Source: Zingiber officinale (lineage: Eukaryota > Streptophyta > Magnoliopsida > Zingiberales > Zingiberaceae). From it: a DNA stretch of 64,000 nt. Position 1 is the stretch's first letter, and the number at the start of each line of letters is the position of its first letter. This document shows positions 33,905 through 44,966 of this stretch, piece after piece. The stretch is taken from positions 1 to 64,000 of the forward strand of contig NW_024589861.1 of NCBI RefSeq assembly GCF_018446385.1, in the 5' to 3' direction. The notes under the pieces are model-generated. The model was not told the DNA's origin. It worked only from the letters and a program-made list of their open reading frames with translations, and searched no databases. The position numbers and the translations under genes are program-made.

Positions 33905-34350
33905 TAAAATCTCCATGAATTTTGTGTATACAAAATCGAAGAGGAGATTTTATTCATTAATTTTATTATCTCGTCAACTTTACTTTACGAATAAAATTAA
34001 TAGTTGATCCATCTTTGATCAAATATTTGGTCAAAACTCTTTGAATTTAAAATAACATTGATTCCTCAAACAATATTATTTAAATTTACCAACACCTCAA
34101 ACACCGTGAATTTTGCATGCCACGTTAGTGTGGACGTATACAAATTCAACATTTGTAAAAGGAGGGTTTTACCCATTAACTATCTTGTCAACGTATCTTT
34201 ATGACAAATAAAATTATCTCAAACACCGTTAATTTTGTATGCCACGTTAGTGTGGACGTATACAAAATCAATCATTTGTAAGAGGGGTTTTAACCCTTTA
34301 ATTTTATTATCTTGTCAACCTAGTTTTATGACAAATTAATAGTTGGTTTC
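33905..34350. repeat. Diverged tandem repeat in the gag/leader region of the Copia element
   Basis: Two clear units share CTCAAACACCGT, GCCACGTTAGTGTGGACGTA and the GTAAAAGGAGGGTTT-like stretch (34085-34210 and 34215-34345). A more diverged third unit with GAATTTTGTGTATACAAAAT and ATTATCTCGTCAACTTTA lies at 33905-34000. The step is about 130-150 bp. Confidence 0.7.
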
Positions 34351-35243
34351 AGGTGTGCTCACAATTAATAGCAGTGACTCCGATGGGGAGGATACTATTA
34401 GATGTGTCTAAGTGTATACCATTACTTGACACTAAGTCCATTAATAAGATTATGCCCCTTCCGTTGGGGAAGATCACACGCTCTTAATTAACTTCCTATA
34501 GTCATCCAAAAATGGAAGTTTGTTCTAGTGATCCACAAACAAGCTCATCCGTTATGGAGGAAGGCACTCAGAGCCAACGCGCAAGCTTGTTTGCATCACT
34601 TACAAACCAGTAATGGAGACCATGGGATTTACTTAAAAATCCCTCTCCCACTTAGTTATTTATAAATGAGGAATTTTAACTATGCTAGCCTACTAAATAT
34701 GTAAACCAACATGCACACACAGCACAATATAAAAGCAATAAATAGAAAATCTAATTTTCAACTATTATGGCTTTTATCTCTAGTTGTCCTCCGTGTGTTG
34801 TCATCCCAAGCTGCTGCCATATTTGGCCACCGCTACCGGGTCTAGCTGTCGCATCCATCTTGCTCCTAGTTCCGCTGCGCCTCTGGTCCTCAGAAGGTTC
34901 CACGCTTTGCAAGATTAGATTCGCGACATAAATAGAATTTTACATTTTTGATCCTATATTCCATAAAAGGAATGTACATGTATCTAGATCAAAAATAAAA
35001 TCCTAATAAAATTAAATACAGCTCCTGCTGTATTTTATAATACAATCATGCACACACAATAAAATGCCCTTGACATGTCCAAGGGTCCAATCACACACAT
35101 AATAACTATAAGCCATAATAGTTGGATCCTGCATCCACAAAGTTAGCACATCCTACTATTAACCTGCCTAAATTATGTATGACATGTGCATAATTAAACT
35201 CATACCAAATACACAGAGGCAAAACCCTAGCTCTGATACCAAT

Positions 35244-37664
35244 TGTTGGTTGCTACTCGGAAAACCTAGAGGTTCCACTGTACAAAAATTTTGTACAAAG
35301 GTCTGAACCTTTTCCTAGCTACCATGTGTTCTTTTAAATTAAATTTTGGATCGCCTGCGGAACTTAACACTTTTGATCCAAAACTTAATCTATATGTTCT
35401 TTTAGGTTTAGACTTGGATCTCCTGCGGAACTTAACACGTTCGACCCAAATCACCTTAAGTTATTAATTCCATTAAACATTAATTTCCATAATTGGTTCC
35501 CAGTACTGACGTGGCGAGGCACATGGCCTTCTTGGATATGGGAGCAACCACCACCGACTAGACAAAACCTTTTATGGAAAACTAATATTTAATTTCCTAA
35601 AATAACTTTAGGTTAACCGAAAAGAACAATCAAATCACAAGGAAAAGAAAAACAAAAGAACACTATATCGAAAACAAATTCGAAACACTAGAATCGTAAG
35701 CCTCTTGTATTTGGTATTATTTCCATAAATAACTAGCATGATGCGGAAATAGAAATTACTAGTTATACCTTGTAGAAAAACCTCTTGATCTTCTACCGTA
35801 TTCCTCTTCTAACCTCGGACGTTGTGTGGGCAACGATCTTCCGAGATGAGAATCCACCAAGCACCTTCTTCTTCTCCTAGCTAGGTTCGGCCAATCACAA
35901 AGAAGCTTCACCAAGGATGAAAAACAAAACACCAACCAAACTCCAAGGGATACAAGCTTTCTCTCCTTCTTCTTCTTCTTCTCCAAGTAGTATCCGGCCA
36001 CCACAAGAACTCCAAGCAAGAGATAAGTTTCGGCCACCACAAAAGAGGAAGAAAGGTAGAGGATGGCCGGCCACCACACCAAGGAAAAGAGGGAGGAAAA
36101 ATAATAGAGGTTGTTCCCATGAAGGCACCCTCACCTCTTCTTTTATATTCCTTGGCCTAGGCAAATTAGGAAATTTAATTACAAAATTTCCTTAATTCTT
36201 TTGCCATGTAAAGAAAAATTATTTTAATTAAAACAATTTTCTTCTTTTAAACACAATGGCCAGCCACTTTAAAAAACAAAACAAGTAGAGTTTTAATTAA
36301 TTAAAACTTCCTAATTTGTCTCCAGAAATTTTATAAAAAATTTCTCCAATAATTTTTATCCTTTTTATGATTGGTTTATAAAAAGAAATTTCTATAATTT
36401 TAATTTTTCAACATGTGAATAATTTATAAAGAAGAGAAATAAAATATCCTTTCTAATCTACAAATAAGGAAAGAGATTTAATCTCTTTCTTTAATCTTTT
36501 GTAGAGACTTATAAAAGAGATATTTTAATTTTTAATCTCTTCAATAAATTATATCTTTCACATAAGAAAAAAATTTAAAATTAAAATTCTTTTTGTATTT
36601 TTAATGGCCGGCCACCTAGACTTGGGTTCAAGCTAGGGCCGACCACCCATGGACCAAGGCTTGGCCAGCCCTAGCTTGGTCCCCAAGCTAGCTTAGCCGA
36701 CCCCTATAATATGGGTATGAAGGTGGATATAGGTGGGTATAGTACTCTATAAATAAGAGGCTACGATAGGGACCGAGAGGAGGAATTGGTTTTGGTCTCC
36801 CGATAAAATTAAGCATCCCATGTTCGCCCCGAACACACAACTTAATTTTATCAATAATAATTCATTTCACTAAAGAACTATTATTGAACTACCGCACCAA
36901 TCACAAATTACATTTTTGGGCTCCTTCTTATTATGAGTGTGTTAGTCTCCCCGTGTTTAAGATGTCGAATGCCCACTAATAAAGTGAGTTACTGACAACT
37001 CATTTAATTAATATCTTAGTTCAAGAGTAGTACCACTCATCCTTATTATCATGTCGGACTAAGTCCACCTGCAGGGTTTAACATGACAATCTTTATGAGC
37101 TCCTCTTGAGGACATTATCAACCTAGTATCTCTAGGACACAGTTTCCTTCTATAATCAACAACACACACTATAAGTGATATCATTTCCCAACTTATCGGG
37201 CTTATTGATTTATCGAACTAAATCTCACCCATTGATAAATTAAAGAAATAAATATCAAATATATGTGCTTGTTATTATATTAGGATTAAGAGTACACACT
37301 TCCATAATAACCGAGCTCTTTGTTTCTTTATAAAGCCAGTATAAAAGAAACGACCTCAAATGGTCCTACTCAATACACTCTAAGTGTACTAGTGTAATTA
37401 TATAGTTAAGATAAACTAATACCTAATTACACTACGACCTTCCAATGGTTTGTTCCTTTCCATTATGGTCGTGAGTTACTGTTTATAATTTATAAGGTAC
37501 TGATAACATGATCCTCTGTGTGTGACACCACACACCATGTTATCTTCAATATAAATTAATTGAATAACTACATTTATCATAAATGTAGATATTTGACCAA
37601 TGTGATTCTTATTTCTAGATAAATGTTTATACCAAAAGCTAGGCTTTTAGTATACACTCTAACA
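35244..37664 (-). repeat. 5' LTR of the family C Copia element (2421 bp)
   Basis: It is next to the primer-binding site at 35230-35241 and almost identical to 28293-30704 over its first several hundred bases. Confidence 0.9.
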
Positions 37665-38514
37665 GGTCGGCCCTTGCTTCTTTTCATGCTAGGGCCGACC
37701 ACCTCTTGTGGATACTTTGTGTGGCCAGATACAAAGAGAAGGAAAAGAAGAAGAGAAGTAGGAATTGCATCTATTCTTATTCTATTGCTTGTGTGGTCGG
37801 ATCTCTCCCCTTTCTTTTTCCCTTGCTCTCTTTGGTTCCTTGGTGGTGGTGGTGGCCGAATACTAGAGAAGGAGGAGAAGCTTTTGGGTGGTGTTCATCT
37901 TGGAGGATCGTCGCCCACACGACATCCAAGGCGAGGCGAAGAATACGGCAGAAGATCTCGAGGTTATTAGCATACAAAGAAAAGGTATAACTAGTAATTG
38001 TTTTCCACATCATACTAGTTATTTTTCTTTATATGAATTCCAAACACAAGAGACATTAGATTCTAGTTTTTCGAATTTGTAATTCGAGTTGTGTTTTTTT
38101 TTGCTTTTCGAATTTGTGATTAGATTGTTCTTTTCGGTTAAACCTAATATTATTTTAGGAAATTAAATATTGAATTTCTATTAAAGGCTTTGTCGAGGCA
38201 GTGATGGATGATCACATACCCAAGAAGGCCTAGTGTCTCGCCATGTTTGACCTGGGAGCCGATTTTAGAAATAAATATTTAATTAACTTTATAGCATAGG
38301 TTGATTTGGATCAATAATGTTAAGTTTCGCTTGCGATCCAAATCTAAACCATTAAGAACAGATAAGTTAAATTTGGAATCAATAATGTTAAGTTCCGTTT
38401 GCGATTTCTAATTTAACTTCTAAAGAATATAATAGGTTGTTTAGGAAAGATTCGACACTTGTACAAAATTTTTATACAAGGGAACCGGTACGATCTTCCT
38501 AGGACCAACCAACA

Positions 38515-38611
38515 GAGCTCCTCCTGGGTGAGATCACGGTGGTGAGTCGTCCAGCGTCCTCCATCTTCTCGGCTTGGATGCAGGTGATGTTCCCATAGAT
38601 GACGCCAAATA
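38515..38611 (-). pseudogene. Element D primer-binding region and gag N terminus
   Basis: On the minus strand TTTGGCGTCATCTATGGG follows the 5' LTR, and AEKMEDAGRLTTVISPRR follows that. It is the detached 5' end of D's gag, cut off from the rest by the family C LTR. Confidence 0.7.
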
Positions 38612-39556
38612 TGATTCTATCCGAAAGTCGAAGAGACGGAAAGCTGGGGATGTGGCGCTCACGTTGATCTCCTGTGGACTCCGCTAGGACCTGCAACACA
38701 AACTACGTTAATGCCGAGCCAGGGAAGGGGTCCCTGGCGTTGGTCCTCCGAGGCTCAAGTCAGTCACCAGCGATGAAGTGGAAAGCGGAGCAACAAGAAG
38801 ACTGTAGCGCAAACAGTGAATATCGCATACCTCCGCTGATGCTTGGACCCCCTTTATATAGAGCTCCGATAACGCACGTGCATGTTTTCCAAGGCGAGCA
38901 CACTTCTCAAAGTTTTCTCTGAAAAGATTTGTTAGGAAAGTGTCCCTTACACAGTACCTTAACAGGCCGAGCATATATCTGAAGTGAAAATGGAAGCTTC
39001 CGCTGTACGAAATTTTGGCAGTCCATACCCGGTGTCGACAGCACGAACTCCCAAAAGGATATCACTGGATATCATCAGAGGTGTACTGCTAGGCCGAGCG
39101 GGTTGGCCGCTCGGTTGGAATTCGGCCACCCTGGTGCCCCATCTGACCGGCAAGAACCTCGCTGTTCCTCAGTGTGTGTCTGCTCGACCGTAGGTTCACT
39201 TTGTTATTGTCGAAGCTCGCTGCCAGACCGAGCGGGGTAGCCGCTCGGCCGAAGTGTGTTGCCAGGCCGAGCGGAATAGCCACTTCGCCAAAGTTAAACT
39301 CTGCATATATATCAATCTCTGTTGTTTGGCCGAGCAGGGTAGGAGTTCGGCTTGGCTTCTGCACATTGTCTCCCTTGAGCGTCGATTGTTTGATTGCTCC
39401 CCGTGTCGAAGGTCACGGTGGGTCGGAACCTTCTCCCCAGTCAGGTCATACTTCGCCCAACCGGTTGATTTTATCTACGCGTTGACCGCTTTGACTTTTA
39501 CCTCCTTTGACCTTCACCGTTGTAGCGAGGTGGGACCCTTTATCATCACTGCATCA
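38612..39556 (-). repeat. 5' LTR of element D (945 bp)
   Basis: On the minus strand it starts TGATGCAGTGATGATAAAGG and ends GAATCA. It aligns to 8934-9864 in the same orientation and is flanked on the outside by TTAAT (39557-39561). Confidence 0.88.
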
Positions 39557-39561
39557 TTAAT

Positions 39562-41010
39562 ATTAATGGTAATAATAAGTTTTTAAAGAATAAATATAAT
39601 TTATTTATATTTTTTAAAATTTAAAATAAATTTATATATATTTTCATAGGATAATTTCATTAAGGTTTGAAAAAGTTTGTTTAAATTATTAAGAATTTTT
39701 GAATTAATTAATTCAATTAAAAACCTAAAATCACTCACTAAGAAAATCTCCTCTATTCTCTTAGCGAAGCGTTCTCCCTCATCTGTGCTCGCTCGCTGTC
39801 ACCTTTCCACTTAGTTTCACCTATGTGATCGCACACACATGTCGCCGCCGACAATGTCTTCCCATCTTCGTCTGAGCACTTGCCGCCACCACTCCCCTCA
39901 CAGCCTCACCCACAATGCTATCGTCGTCAGCCGCCAGCCAACACCTTCCCCTCTTCCGCTCCACAAGCCACCAACGCTGCCTCCTCACATTCCCTCCGTA
40001 GTCACTACCAGTCGAGACGCCGATAAGGATGTTTTGTTCCAGTGCCACATCAGTATCGTTTGTACCATAAAATCGGACCAATTCCACCAATACTATATAA
40101 TTCTGATGATTCCTTTTCAATCCCATTAAACTGATCCTCGATCGATCCAGATCCATTTTCTATTTCTGGATCATAGGATCATATGATCTAGATCGAAAGT
40201 TTACAAACCATGCCCTCTACTATCAATCACAAGCATGTCAAAGCATGTAGTTTCATTAGGTACTTGATAAGAAGACTCACCAAGATTGAGGTTGAGTTGT
40301 GAGTTTTTTTGTTTTTTGATATATTCCTTAAGTTGACTGGTTCAATCTCACGTAAGTTTTTTATCGGTCATCGAAGAAGTGCTCATGATTATTCATCCTG
40401 AGTGGTCCGTGTTCTTGAGTTTATCAACTCATTTGAGGAATGAGTTTTGCTAGAACTTTAGATTGAATTATCTCCATATCTCTATGTTCCAACAGTATGC
40501 ACTTCTCAATGTACAAAAATGATTGCAAGTAAAAAAAAGTATTTATTCATTGTTTTATATAGTAGATATAGGTTTTAATAGTTAAACAAGTAAGTTGAGT
40601 TAAGTTTTATGGTATTTAAATTTATTTGATAAGACAATCGAATCGAGTCAACAGAGTCGTCTCAACAATTCTTACGACCCTATGTGAAAAAAAAATTAAG
40701 ATCTTAATATTTTTTTTAAAAAATATTAAAAATATTATTAAAGACATTTAATTTTATTAGTAAAATTTAAAATGATAATTTCATACATTGTCGATGATTA
40801 TTTATGTAATTAGAATATGTCATGTAGGAATAACTTTATCTTAGTCAAACATCACTTCTTTATTAGTAAAATTTAAAAAATAAAAAATATTTTATGTTAA
40901 CTAATTTGGCAATGAATAATAAATTACTGTAATATTATTAATATATATTTTAATTACTATTTTAAAAAAAGTTATTAATCAACTTTAACTTCAATGAAGG
41001 AAAATCTTAA
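39562..41010. other. AT-rich spacer with a C-rich patch at 39770-40030
   Basis: No gene is supported. The patch at 39770-40030 is rich in CCACC and CGCCGCC words and has frames open by composition on both strands. It looks like the shell of a decayed gene or repeat. The remainder is AT-rich. Confidence 0.3.
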
Positions 41011-41014
41011 CGCA

Positions 41015-41130
41015 ATATGATAAAATTGTTATTGTGTGATCTAGAGGTACTAGGTTTAAGTAGTAGATATAGTCATTGAATACAATAGATCCTTCCCAGG
41101 ATACCTCATTAACAGGAGCTTTATATCAAT
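41015..41130 (+). mobile_element. Degraded Au-type SINE
   Basis: GTTATTGTGTGATCTAGAGG and CTAGGTTTAAGTAGT match the tRNA-derived head (with a box B-like part) of Au SINEs. ATACAATAGATCC, CTTCCCAGGATACC and AGGAGCTTTA match the body of that family. Many positions have drifted to A or T, so it is an old copy. Confidence 0.65.
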
Positions 41131-42079
41131 TTTAACATCAATAAATTGTTAATTAAATTTATTTAGCCAAAAAATTTAGCTAGCAAATATCAACAACGAA
41201 TTATTAAAAATAAGAGTGCCCTAAACTCTAAAGCCTATAAAAATATCAATTAAATATAACCAATAAATATTTTAAATTTCTAAACCAAACTTAATTTTTA
41301 TTAGTAAATTAAATTTTTATCATTAAAAATTACCAAGCAAATTTTAATAAAAATAAAAATAAATTATCAATCAAATCTAACATTAACAGTAAAAAATTAA
41401 AATTATTGATTAAATAAAATTTTTTAAAAATTAATGACCAAATATAATTCGAATAGTAAAAAAAATTAAAATTACTTATTAAAATAAATCTTCATTAAAA
41501 TTTATTTTAACCATAATTTTAAATATTTAATATCCAAACTTTATATATATATATATAATTTAGTGGGCTCTATTATAATAGGGGTCCTAGGAATATGCCT
41601 TAATGATCTATAGCTTGAACCGACTTTGCGAGTCAATCTGAATCTAAAATGAACTAAGCCGTTGAAATGATTGTTCAAACGTTACTTTGATTCTTTTTTA
41701 TAAGTTTGAGGTTAGTTCAAGTTTGACTTGAACTTGATTCATTTAGCTATTATCGAGCTTTTAGTTCAAACTCGTTTGATTGTTTAAATTTTTTATAAAT
41801 TTAAATTTATTTGATTGAGTTATTAAACTTAATAATATATGTTTGTTTGTTTGTTTGTTTATTTATTTTAAAATTTTCTTTATTTATTTATCAGGTTGAT
41901 GAGAATTTTATTAATGAATATAGTTCATAAACTTTATTTGTGAGTATTTTCATGTTGTTTATAAGCGGTTAGTTAGAGGGTGACAGATTTACTATAATAG
42001 GATAAGGATAAATTTCCAATGAACACATAGTCCTGGAGAAAAAAATTTTCTCACCTCTTACTCACTTGACAGTCGATTA
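41131..42079. other. Very AT-rich spacer
   Basis: Mostly runs of A and T with short simple repeats (for example TA at about 41545-41560 and GTTT at 41845-41860). I see no gene or RNA. Confidence 0.4.
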
Positions 42080-42892
42080 GAGCAACCACAATGGTTAAAG
42101 CTCTTAGAGAGCTCCTTAATTTGTTGTCACATCTACACTACATTAAAAGTAAAAAACCTCAAACATCTCTCCACTATAAAAAAATCTCTCAACAACTTTT
42201 TCATGGACCCCACACTTTTCATTATATATATTTTTCATCTCTTCTTCATATTTTTCTATTATATATAATTAAATTTTTATAAAATTTAAATACATAAATT
42301 ACTAACGCAAAATAACATTAATAATTAAAAAAAATCATAAATATTATCATATGTCATATAAAAAAATATAAATTATAATAATATATAAAAATAAACTTAA
42401 CACATCTATACTAGATTACGTTTCTATTTAATTTTTTTTTTAACTACTTTCTCATATATATGAAGTTGTCCTTGTGTCATCTTACTAATATCCTTCCTGA
42501 AAATTTTATAATCTTTATAAAAGATCTTGATTTCCCGTAAAGTTATTTTTTTTATTTGATATTGTTTAATATTTTGTCATTCTTGATGTTAAGAATTTCA
42601 TAAACCTTATTAAATTTTGACCGTTTAACATCTAAAATTTAGTCATTGTTCAACTACTAAGTTGTTCAATGGCCAAAACAAAAAATAACCGTTTTTCTTG
42701 ATGTTGCTTTTGGTTTTTATTTTACAAATATTAAAAAAAAATATTTTAATATTAAAAAAACAAAAAAATTAAAAAAAGGGTTCCATGGTTCTTCGTTTAA
42801 TCCAAGGAACTCTCTCCCAATATGGGAGGGAACTCCTTTTCATTGGCCACATAGACAATGAGAGCTCATCGGAGCTCCCATTGTAGATGTCC
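42080..42892. mobile_element. Tourist-like MITE (PIF/Harbinger type), 813 bp
   Basis: The ends GAGCAACCACAATGG and (inverted) GGACATCTACAATGG are flanked by TTA at 42077-42079 and 42893-42895. Inner sequence such as AACATCTCTCCACTAT and CATGGACCCCACACTTTTC recurs in the MITEs at 46677-48413. There is no coding capacity. Confidence 0.75.
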
Positions 42893-42895
42893 TTA

Positions 42896-43458
42896 TAAAT
42901 TGATCTTATAATTTATCTCTATTTACATAGTTTGGGAACGAATTGTGGGATACGTGTAATCATTTTTTTTTACAATAAATAATTTATTTAATCAATTTTA
43001 TGTATATTAAATAAACATAAATAAACTCTTACTAAATGCCATTGGTGATTAGATTAACTTGTACCTGAACCACTAAAACATTAAAAAGAGGATTACGATC
43101 AAAGAAATCACGCACACACAAAACCTAAAAAGGGGGCATATTCCTTCACTCCAAACAAACAAAATTCAGAGCATCTGCTTATTGTTCTTTAATTTGTCTC
43201 TTGGAATTTCTTAATTAGTCTGCTGATCGGACAAATTGGTGTGACTATGCACCATCTCGGAGACAAAATAGTTAATATATTTCTGTGAATTGTAATCAGC
43301 TGTCCGAATCTCTACCTTCTCTCTGTCATCTTGCTCTGTAAAGACTCAATTAAACAAACATGTCTAATTTATACTTTTTTCAGACAGAAGCGAATTAATC
43401 CCCTCGGATTCTTGGCTTTGGTCTACTAAAATGAAAATGAAAAGGCACCAACCTCAAC

Positions 43459-43490
<32 letters not shown>

Positions 43491-43664
43491 TTTAAAAAAT
43501 TTTACAGTGCAAACAAATTCAATTTTATAAGTACAACAAAGTAATTTGGTAATTCTTTTTGCATAAAAATGAGGTCTCTTTGTATTTTATTGGAATCATC
43601 AGCATGACGATTCTTCTTCATTTATTATAAAATGTAAGTGTATTTTTTTTAAAATTTTTGATAC
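42896..43664. other. AT-rich spacer with an (ATA)n microsatellite at 43461-43491
   Basis: No gene is supported. The only ordered structure I see is the trinucleotide run of about ten repeats. Confidence 0.4.
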
Positions 43665-43810
43665 TATTGGTGGCAAAAAGTGAATATGTTCGTCTTAATA
43701 TTCTCGCCAACTCGTCTCAGGGCTAACACGGAGGAGGTAAATCATGGGCGGATACTAACCTTTGGAATAATGACTAGCACATAAGAAAGATATTTATCTA
43801 TTATAGCTAC
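43665..43810. repeat. Unclassified dispersed repeat, copy 2
   Basis: GGTGGCAAAAAGTGAATATG, GTAAATCATGGGCGGATACT and AACCTTTGGAATAATGACTA align to 3245-3410 on the same strand. No terminal repeats or target duplication were found. Confidence 0.6.
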
Positions 43811-44280
43811 TATGAATTTATAGCTAGTACATAATTATAACATCTATGATTCAATAGCCACTGTACAATTATATTCATAATGATTATAATATAGACACTT
43901 CAATTCTAGTTAATACTAATAACACTATATTTTAACAGATATAGTACATAATTGTTGTAATATGAATACTTCATAGTCAACATTGGTCAATATATTATAT
44001 TGTAACAATATCTTAACTCTTTTCAATATTAATAACACAGTGATGTATCAATTACATATCTATCCCAATAGAAGCATTTTATGTCTTATCAATATTGGTT
44101 AATATTATTTTACAATAATTGTAAATCATAGTTAGTATCTTATTTCTGATAACACCCATTAATATTGTATTATAGAAGCTAAAATTATGTAATTGTTATT
44201 TATCGTGTTTGAAAATGTTGAAGACAGTTAGTTGGGAATATAGGTCAGTAGTTAAACCTCACGAAGACTCTGTTCCATCA
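43811..44280. other. AT-rich spacer with loosely repeated words
   Basis: Words such as AATTATAACATC, ATATTATATTGTAACA and TATTGGTTAATATT recur loosely, suggesting an old decayed repeat. No gene is seen. Confidence 0.3.
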
Positions 44281-44966
44281 TGTAAAATCATGAATATCAG
44301 TGTTGGATCAAGGAAAGAGCCCCGATATTGACCCTCTGATACTCATATTAGTCATCGAAATAGTAGAAAGATGGCAAAGAACCATAGCAATAACAGGAGC
44401 TCAAGCACAAATAATGCATACATTCGCCGGTACATTAACCCCCTTTATATAGTAATCCAATAGTAAACGTGCACACTTCTCAAGGCGTGTGCACTTTTTC
44501 CCAACTGTCCTATGAAAAAACATATAAAAAAAGTGTCTCTGACATCATTCCTTAACAGAGCATGCAAATCTCTTATATGATAGTAGAAGCTTCTGTCGTA
44601 CGATTTACCTATTAATCCTTCAGACCCACTAGGCTCATTGCCACCTACTCGATTGACTTTGGTGAGCCAATGATTTCTTGCCTTTGACCCAAGAGCGGAA
44701 CTAGGTTTTAGGCTACCTGGGCTATAGCCCTGGGACCTAACCAAAGTTGTGTTAATTTTAAACCTTGATTGCATTGATTTTTTCATTCCCAAATAGAGCA
44801 AAAGGGTCTTTAGCCTGGGGAACTTTTGTAGGACATTTGTAGCCTGGGTGGGCTACATATCTTGGCTCCGTCATTATTTTGACTATCTTAATTTTGATCT
44901 CCACATCAATTGTTGTTCCCATATTTAACTCATACTTGATGGACTCTTTTTATCATCATATCAATT
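44281..44966 (-). mobile_element. Diverged relative of element D's LTR, with a possible inserted element at about 44690-44875
   Basis: Blocks such as ACCCCCTTTATATAG, CTTCTCAAGGCG, AGTGTCTCTGACAT and AGAAGCTTCTGTCGTACGAT align in order to 8934-9864. The last part (44875-44966, ending TTTATCATCATATCAA) aligns to the other end of that LTR. The extra piece between them begins GCGGAACTAGG and ends CTTGGCTCCG, a weak inverted pair, so it may be a MITE. Internal retrotransposon sequence was not found. Confidence 0.6.

Larger units (their letters stand above)
28293..37664 (-). mobile_element. Family C Copia retrotransposon with both LTRs, opposite strand, inside a same-family LTR
   Basis: The 5' LTR is 35244-37664 and the 3' LTR is 28293-30704 (minus orientation), each about 2.4 kb. 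Both start TGTTAGAGTGTATACTAAAA. The primer-binding site TGGTATCAGAGC reads on the minus strand at 35230-35241, and the polypurine tract AAGTGGGAGATTG lies just before the 3' LTR. The 4.5-kb interior keeps weak pol pieces (31178-33451). The two LTRs are almost identical over their first 800 bases from the 28293 side and show small indels further on. The element therefore looks fairly young by its LTRs, although its coding region is heavily broken. This mismatch suggests it moved with help from other copies. Confidence 0.88.
25851..38514 (+). mobile_element. Copia family C solo LTR inside D, itself split by two later insertions
   Basis: Its three pieces, 25851-26946, 27754-28292 and 37665-38514, together make about 2.5 kb. 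This agrees with the 2.4-kb LTRs of the nearby opposite-strand element. The start matches the TTAGAGTGTATACTAAAAGC block and the end (38440-38514, with ACAAAATTTTTATACAAGGG and CCAACCAACA) matches the other LTR end. I did not find a clear target duplication at its outer borders. It is older than the copy inserted into it. Confidence 0.7.
8934..39556 (-). mobile_element. Element D: old Ty3/Gypsy (Tat/Retand-type) retrotransposon, split by many nested insertions
   Basis: Two related LTRs in the same orientation bound this element, 8934-9864 and 38612-39556. TTAAT flanks both outer ends (8929-8933 and 39557-39561). On the minus strand the 5' LTR is the right copy. It is followed by a primer-binding-site region (TTTGGCGTCATCTATGGG, about 38592-38609), the gag start (38515-38611), gag-protease (24031-25850), an antisense ORF region (9865-21721 with insertions), a polypurine tract GAGGGGGAGG (about 9868-9880), and the 3' LTR. 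Reverse transcriptase and integrase were not found and seem deleted. The LTRs differ at about one base in six over the first 90 bases compared, much more than the LTRs of the elements nested inside, so D is the oldest layer. It is a broken fossil with many breaks. Confidence 0.85.

Noticed and set aside
39821-40156. Opposed frames in the C-rich patch after element D
   Set aside because: Both strands are open because of composition; no domain or splice structure supports either.
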